Shown here: positions 59,291 through 64,000 of the stretch, in pieces | How the letters are laid out: every line of letters begins with the position of its first letter | How positions within the stretch are numbered: position 1 is the stretch's first letter | DNA from: Ignavibacteriales bacterium | GTDB lineage: Bacteria > Bacteroidota > Ignavibacteria > Ignavibacteriales > Ignavibacteriaceae | Direction of reading: 5' to 3' | Assembly (NCBI GenBank): GCA_016709155.1 | Contig: JADJEI010000013.1 | Location: 434,001-498,000 of the forward strand | DNA length: 64,000 nt | Made by a program: the position numbers and the translations under genes | The notes under the pieces: model-generated | Seen by the model: only the letters and a program-made list of their open reading frames with translations | Database searches by the model: none | Told to the model about the DNA's origin: nothing

Positions 59291-61105
59291 ATGAGGATTG
59301 ATAAGAACTATACTTTTTACCTGGGCGGTTATGATGCCGAGATGTATGAGATAAGAAAAATACTTGAGCATCATAATCTTTCTTTCTTTGACAAGAACCT
59401 TTCCTGGGGAGCTAAAGCTTCAGATTATAAAGATAATTTGAATTCTGTTAAAAAAACCGAAATCCCGGTTCTGATTGAACTAACTATTGATATGCCAATT
59501 CCACTTAATACAATAATAATTGATCATCATAACGAAAATGAGAGCAAGCCATCCTCAGTTGAACAGATTGCTGTGTTGTTGGGTATTGAATTGAACAGAT
59601 GGCAAAAATTAATTGCTGCAAATGACAAAGGGTATATACCTGCAATGAAAAATATCTGTGCCTCAACTATTGAAATAAAAGAGATAAGGGAATTTGACAG
59701 AAAAGCACAGGGAGTTACAGAAGAAGATGAAAAACTTGCTGAAGAATCGATTATAAAGAACAAAAAGGAACAAAATGGGATAACTATCATCAAGTCGTTG
59801 ACGGAAAAGTTCAGCCCGATAGCTGACAGGATGTATGGTAAAACTAGCAATCTATTAGTATACACAGACGAGGCATTAACGTATTATGGAGAAAAGAAAA
59901 AACAAATTCTAAATAAATTTAATAATCTAGTTGACGGTGGGAAGGCATACTACGGCGGAAAAGATTTTGGATTTTTTGGCTTGGCAAAGGGAAAGGTGAC
60001 AAATGATGAAGTTATTGAGATAAAAAACGAAATACTTGAGATGAAACCTGAAATGAATGAAAAGTTATACAGCCATCATATTTTTATTTTTCCATTTAAG
60101 TGGAGAAAATGGAAAGTTGATGACCAGTCATTATTACACGACAAATTTGATGTTGAATTTTTTCTTGAGGAACTCAAAAGCAGCAACTGGGAACCTAAAC
60201 CATTCGATCTCAACCTACCTGATCGATACAACGAATATAACTATTTCTATGATTATGTGAGTGAAATATTGTATGATCTAAGTGATGAACTAACAACAAA
60301 CGATATTGATAAGAATTTAATTAACCACTTTGAGTATAATCTAAAAAATGATACTTATTATAACATTAAGCTTTGTGGCATTGAGGAACCACTTACTTTA
60401 ATTATTGATAGTATTCTTCTTAATATATATAGCACAGGTACTGCTGTCCTATCTTTTCATTTGAGAAATCATAAATATGATTCTAAAGAAGATATCCTTA
60501 AAATTAATAAGTATGGGCGAAGGTTATTTGTTCCTTTTTTTGATCTTCAACCCGATTCTATTTACACAGGCAAAAATGATAAGACGAATGTTGACAGAAT
60601 TTTATATGCAACCAAAAAAAATGAAATCCCTGATGCGATTTGGATAGGAAATAAAGAACTCGAAAAGGACGATAAACATTGTTATGAGGATTTTGAAAAG
60701 TACAAAGACAAGACAAACTATAAGCACAAACCATTTCTTTTGCCAAGGTTTATTGATGGGCTATTCCCTGATAACTTCTTTTTATCGGCTGAACAGAATG
60801 GTTATTTGAATTATACTCAAAAAACTAAGGATACTAGATTTAAAATTCATTTAAGCCCCGTATTAGATGATCGTATGCACGTTGTCTGCTGGTATGGCAA
60901 TACAGATCTAGTGAATCAATTAAATAAAATCAAAGAATGTAATGATTTAGATCTTGGGTCTCATTACGTAAAAAAAAACATTATTCATACGAAACAGATG
61001 AGTGGTGGTACAGTTATATTTTTGTTGATTCACCTACGCCAATGCATACTGATAAATTTATCAAGCAAAAATTATTACACGAGAATACTTATTCAAGGTG
61101 GGTAG
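59291..61105 (+). CDS. DHH phosphoesterase-CorA-like fusion, N-terminal and middle part
   Basis: First and largest part of a fusion protein at the head of a Cmr operon. Residues 1-190 are a DHH-type phosphoesterase-like domain: Asp15 in GGYDAEMYEI, Asp78-His79-His80 in TIIIDHHNE and Asp112 in NDKGYIPAM are the expected metal ligands. The middle (about 250-570) is the cytoplasmic part of the CorA-like domain. After about residue 566 the frame is nonsense. The expected HYSYETDEWWYSYIFVDSPT continues in another frame from an A9 run near 60975. It resembles the NrN (DHH) and CorA partners of SAM-AMP type III systems, here joined in one polypeptide. Confidence 0.75.
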   Translation: MRIDKNYTFYLGGYDAEMYEIRKILEHHNLSFFDKNLSWGAKASDYKDNLNSVKKTEIPVLIELTIDMPIPLNTIIIDHHNENESKPSSVEQIAVLLGIELNRWQKLIAANDKGYIPAMKNICASTIEIKEIREFDRKAQGVTEEDEKLAEESIIKNKKEQNGITIIKSLTEKFSPIADRMYGKTSNLLVYTDEALTYYGEKKKQILNKFNNLVDGGKAYYGGKDFGFFGLAKGKVTNDEVIEIKNEILEMKPEMNEKLYSHHIFIFPFKWRKWKVDDQSLLHDKFDVEFFLEELKSSNWEPKPFDLNLPDRYNEYNYFYDYVSEILYDLSDELTTNDIDKNLINHFEYNLKNDTYYNIKLCGIEEPLTLIIDSILLNIYSTGTAVLSFHLRNHKYDSKEDILKINKYGRRLFVPFFDLQPDSIYTGKNDKTNVDRILYATKKNEIPDAIWIGNKELEKDDKHCYEDFEKYKDKTNYKHKPFLLPRFIDGLFPDNFFLSAEQNGYLNYTQKTKDTRFKIHLSPVLDDRMHVVCWYGNTDLVNQLNKIKECNDLDLGSHYVKKNIIHTKQMSGGTVIFLLIHLRQCILINLSSKNYYTRILIQGG

Positions 61106-61347
61106 AGTGGAGCACTTTGTTTGGACTTTCACGTTTTAGTTTTGTAATGCTTACTTCAAGTTTTTCCGCTTTAGAAACTAATGAAGTCACATTTTTAGTA
61201 AGGCATTTGCAAAGCTTGTATTATAAGATGGCGGAATTATGTTTGCTGCAAAGAGCAACAGTGCTAAGTTTTTCAAATGAAATAACCTATGTTTCGAATT
61301 TACTGAAAAACGATGACGACGAAAAAGATTACAAAAAAAATCAGTGA
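61042..61347 (+). CDS. DHH-CorA-like fusion, part 2
   Basis: Middle piece of the fusion in a shifted frame, really open from about 60975 (HYSYETDEWWYSYIFVDSPT, then PMHTDKFIKQ). It encodes helical CorA-like sequence (FVMLTSSFSALETNEVTFLV, RHLQSLYYKMAELCLLQRAT). It ends at 61347 after an A8 run. The frame at 61313 continues as KKISELYKHYILFVNKIYF. Confidence 0.65.
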   Translation: MHTDKFIKQKLLHENTYSRWVEWSTLFGLSRFSFVMLTSSFSALETNEVTFLVRHLQSLYYKMAELCLLQRATVLSFSNEITYVSNLLKNDDDEKDYKKNQ

Positions 61348-61789
61348 ACTTTATAAGCATTACATTCTTTTTGTCAATAAGATTTACTTTAGAGAGATAA
61401 CTGCACAAGAGCAAGGAATCGAAATTTATGATATGATGCAGAAAATTATGCGAATTCCTTCAGATGTCAAAGATCTTGATAATGAGATGGAAGAATTAAA
61501 TCACTTTGCAAGTATGACGGCTGAGAAAAACAAAAATGAGGAAGCAATCAAGCTGACAAAGGTAGCTACTATATTTTTAATACCAACATTAATGGCAAGC
61601 CTGCTGGGAATGAATGTGCTACCTGATTTTGTAAACATTCCCACAATTCTCTTAAGCACAAAACCAGTTTGGCCCTTTTGGATTAGTCTGATTATAATAT
61701 TCATTATTACATATGTAACGATCAAATTTAATCTGATCCGTTTCATTCTTAATTGGTTCCCGAAACAGAATAAAAATAAAAAAAAGTGA
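61313..61789 (+). CDS. DHH-CorA-like fusion, part 3 (membrane end)
   Basis: C-terminal piece: a coiled helix (EQGIEIYDMMQKIMRIPSDV...LNHFASMTAEKNKNEE), then the CorA signature. TM1 (LTKVATIFLIPTLMASLLGM) ends in the conserved GMN loop motif, and TM2 (FWISLIIIFIITYVTIKF) follows, then a basic tail. This is the pore end of CorA-type proteins. It lies 7 bases before cmr1. Confidence 0.8.
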   Translation: MTTKKITKKISELYKHYILFVNKIYFREITAQEQGIEIYDMMQKIMRIPSDVKDLDNEMEELNHFASMTAEKNKNEEAIKLTKVATIFLIPTLMASLLGMNVLPDFVNIPTILLSTKPVWPFWISLIIIFIITYVTIKFNLIRFILNWFPKQNKNKKK

Positions 61790-61796
61790 AAAGTTT

Positions 61797-63173
61797 ATGA
61801 ACGATTACAAACTTACATTTAAACTAAAACAGCACACACCACTTATTCATTTTCAGCACGACCAGCACGGGGCAACTTTACGCGCAAGCGAATTAAAGCC
61901 TAAGCTTGATAAGTTCATTTTAATGAAATTGGGTAAGGAAGCAGATAAGTCATTAACAGAAAACGAAGCAATATATAAAAAAGGATTAGAAGAAGCTAAA
62001 GCAAAAAAATGGTTAGTCGGAAAAGGTGAACATCCAGCTTTGGAATATAAGGTGAGGATAGAAGAATCAAATGAAGTAGAATATTATTTACCATTACCAC
62101 TTAAGGTAAAAGAAAATCGAAGTGAAAAACTGGTTGGTTTCATAAAAGGACAAATGAACCTAGATATTTCAATTCTTGCGCCCACTCCATTTTTTGCAAA
62201 TGCAGATAAAATTAAATTCTTGAGAGGTAAAGATGAATTAGATGAAGAAATGACTAAAACAGAAGATTTGAGATTCGCATTTTACGCCAATAATGAAATT
62301 GAAATTTCTATTAAAACATTTAAAGACGGATTAAAAGAAAAACTTGAGGAATTGATCATTCCCTATTTCTTGATGAATAACTTTGGGACGAGACAAAACA
62401 AAGGTTTTGGTTCATTTACTGTAGTAGAAATAGAAAGTAAAGCTATTAAGAGTGACAATAAATTATTACAGTCTATTTTTGCTTATAATTCTAAAAATTC
62501 ATACTCTGATTTAAATAAATTATTCCAATTTATTGGAGATGAATATCAACTCTTAAAAAGTGGCAAGAATTATCCCAACTATGAAAAATCTGAATTGTTT
62601 AAATATTTTGTTGATAAAAATATTAGATGGGAAAAGCGATATATAAAACAGAAGATCAATGCGAATCGAATTTTAAATAAAGAACTGTATTGGAAAAATA
62701 AATCAGCACCGATAGATATTGAAGACAAAACTAAAAATGAATATAATGATTGGAATGATAAACAAAATAATAGTTATCAATACATTAGAGTACTATTAGG
62801 ACTAGCTGAACAATTTGAATATACAGTCTTTGCTGAAAAAAAAGATAATAACGGGGTGTGGATTAAACTAACTTTGCCAGATTCGAATAAAAAATATATA
62901 GTGTCTTTAGAGCACAAACCAAAACCAAATGAAGATAAAATAGAGCGATTTCAATCACCTATATTTTTAAAAGTTATTGACGGAATAGTTTACTTAGGTA
63001 TAGACGATTCTTACGAGAATATATTAGGTGAAAAATTTGAATTTAAGTTAAAGTTTAAAGGCGACAATAAAGGAATTATAAAAAGTCTTGGAACATTAAA
63101 TGTCCCAAATAAATTTATCTTAAGTGATTTTATTCAAAAACATTTATCAAGTAATTGGAAAAAGATTCAATGA
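61797..63173 (+). CDS. cmr1: Type III-B RAMP protein Cmr1
   Basis: A 458-residue RAMP superfamily protein of the type III-B CRISPR effector complex. It starts TFKLKQHTPLIHFQHDQHGA then TLRASELKPKLDKF, the usual Cmr1 beginning. A glycine-rich loop lies in GTRQNKGFGSFTVVEI (near residue 200). The protein binds the RNA 3' region in the Cmr complex. Its stop overlaps the cas10 start by four bases. No frameshift. The second half is diverged. Confidence 0.8.
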   Translation: MNDYKLTFKLKQHTPLIHFQHDQHGATLRASELKPKLDKFILMKLGKEADKSLTENEAIYKKGLEEAKAKKWLVGKGEHPALEYKVRIEESNEVEYYLPLPLKVKENRSEKLVGFIKGQMNLDISILAPTPFFANADKIKFLRGKDELDEEMTKTEDLRFAFYANNEIEISIKTFKDGLKEKLEELIIPYFLMNNFGTRQNKGFGSFTVVEIESKAIKSDNKLLQSIFAYNSKNSYSDLNKLFQFIGDEYQLLKSGKNYPNYEKSELFKYFVDKNIRWEKRYIKQKINANRILNKELYWKNKSAPIDIEDKTKNEYNDWNDKQNNSYQYIRVLLGLAEQFEYTVFAEKKDNNGVWIKLTLPDSNKKYIVSLEHKPKPNEDKIERFQSPIFLKVIDGIVYLGIDDSYENILGEKFEFKLKFKGDNKGIIKSLGTLNVPNKFILSDFIQKHLSSNWKKIQ

Positions 63174-63427
63174 ACTACACAGCACTTACAATAGGACCAA
63201 TCCACAAAACACTGCAAAGCGTTAAAAGTACCAAAGCAATTTGGGCAGCAAGCTATATGTTTTCTTATCTCATCAAGGAGATAATAAAACAAATAAATAA
63301 TAAGAATGATATTATTATTCCATATTCTAAGGAAGTCGAGATAAATGGAAAGAAGGAAAATCCTTTAGCTGAGGATTTCAAAAAGAGAGCTGGACTTTTC
63401 CCGGATAGAATTATACTAAAAAGGTAA
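63170..63427 (+). CDS. cmr2: Cas10/Cmr2, N-terminal fragment
   Basis: Start of the type III-B large subunit (ATG at 63170, overlapping the cmr1 stop). YTALTIGPIHKTLQSVKSTK then AIWAASYMFSYLIKEI is the characteristic Cmr2 beginning. The frame ends at 63427 after an AAAAA run. The sequence continues in another frame (KIDIQRIIDEILTGFGKKSK). Cas10 is the polymerase that makes the second messenger when target RNA is bound. Confidence 0.8.
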   Translation: MNYTALTIGPIHKTLQSVKSTKAIWAASYMFSYLIKEIIKQINNKNDIIIPYSKEVEINGKKENPLAEDFKKRAGLFPDRIILKR

Positions 63428-64000
63428 AATTGATATACAAAGAATTATTGATGAGATACTAACTGGTTTTGGTAAAAAATCAAAAATCCCTATTGCCTAT
63501 TTAAAGAATTACATAAACTGTTATCATTTATCAGTTGAGCTTGCAGATAACGAAAATATAATTTTACGTATCTATCAACTGCTTGATTCATTAGAACTTC
63601 AGCAAAGGGTTCTTGAAAATGCAAACCTCAACTACATTGAAGAATTTCTTGAAAAGATTAATCCTTATAATTTTCTTCTCAAATCAGAATTTGAAGAACG
63701 TCCTTTTCCTAGTACAATTGAAATAACAACTTCTGAATTTGAAAAATTAGAAGGGTATATTGAAGCAGCGAAAGAGTTAAGAAAAAAGGATGACGAAGAG
63801 AATCAAACCAATTTTATTAAAGCAATTAAAAAAATTGCAGACAATAAATTCAGAAACTACCAAAAATACATTGCCGTGGTTCAGGCAGACGGCGATTATA
63901 TGGGGGCATTTATTAAACAGCTATATGGGCTCCCAAATAAAGATCATTTAATCAAACAATTCTCTAAAAACTTGCTTTCCTTTGCAATTGAGTCTGTTGA
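63426..64000 (+). CDS. cmr2: Cas10/Cmr2, continuation, cut by the window end
   Basis: The frame is open to the end of the window. It contains KYIAVVQADGDYMGAFI near 63865, the first palm-domain metal motif region (Asp-Gly-Asp) of Cas10. The GGDD catalytic motif lies beyond the window. If the AAAAA shift is an error, this and the preceding entry are one gene. Confidence 0.75.

Noticed and set aside
1..64000. tRNA or rRNA genes
   Set aside because: None was recognised by eye. A tRNAscan-SE and rRNA model search would settle this.

Overview
The window is AT-rich, densely coding DNA that looks like a Bacteroidota/Ignavibacteria-type bacterium. The signs are OmpA proteins with thrombospondin type-3 calcium repeats, PEGA and DUF4382 lipoproteins, LytS/LytTR signalling, a GT4-GH130 operon, and promoters resembling the Bacteroidota TTG/TAnnTTTG type. 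No rRNA or tRNA gene was recognised, so the placement is an inference from gene content.

Region 1 (1-18.3 kb) looks chromosomal and intact. It holds LysE and MarC-type membrane proteins, small secreted proteins and lipoproteins, an orphan NarL-type regulator, a B12-binding radical SAM protein, a glycosyltransferase/GH130 pair, a zinc alcohol dehydrogenase, and a set of envelope proteins with three OmpA C-terminal domains. Eight copies of one conserved upstream element (about 1.47, 2.64, 4.56, 5.52, 7.53, 10.98, 12.58 and 14.54 kb) lie in front of these genes at fixed geometry to a promoter-like box, which suggests a local regulon.

Region 2 (18.4-35.6 kb) is accessory and partly decayed. It is bracketed by two inverted IS5-like remnants that share one IS end. 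It carries a MITE-truncated GIY-YIG gene, a LytS/LytTR pair with a decayed 5' duplicate, DUF4395 and rhodanese genes, a broken hydrolase, an ECF sigma/anti-sigma-like pair and a beta-lactamase-like gene. These are followed by cassette-like genes (VanZ-like, VOC, DUF4386, GNAT, CPBP, DinB), several of them separated by attC-like imperfect palindromes. The right IS remnant interrupts the C-terminal end of a tyrosine recombinase.

Region 3 (35.8-52.8 kb) is a defence island. A BREX/Pgl-like set (DUF499 ATPase, PglZ protein, DUF1156 methyltransferase, SNF2 helicase) is split by a two-gene CBASS (CD-NTase plus SLATT 2TM effector) and a ribbon-helix-helix/PIN toxin-antitoxin pair. A PD-(D/E)XK-like protein, a DUF2188 protein and a large TPR protein with a possible PIN end follow.

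Region 4 (52.8-58.9 kb) is plasmid- or phage-like: a phiEco32-type amidoligase, a zinc-ribbon protein, a class II glutamine amidotransferase, a Mu Gam-like protein and a DUF932 protein.

Region 5 (59.3-64 kb) begins a type III-B CRISPR-Cas (Cmr) operon. Its first gene joins a DHH-type phosphoesterase domain to a CorA-like membrane domain, followed by cmr1 and the start of cas10/cmr2. This architecture points to SAM-AMP-type signalling. About fifteen single frameshifts occur in regions 2-5, mostly in A, T or G runs. They may be assembly indels, so several 'broken' genes may be intact in the organism.
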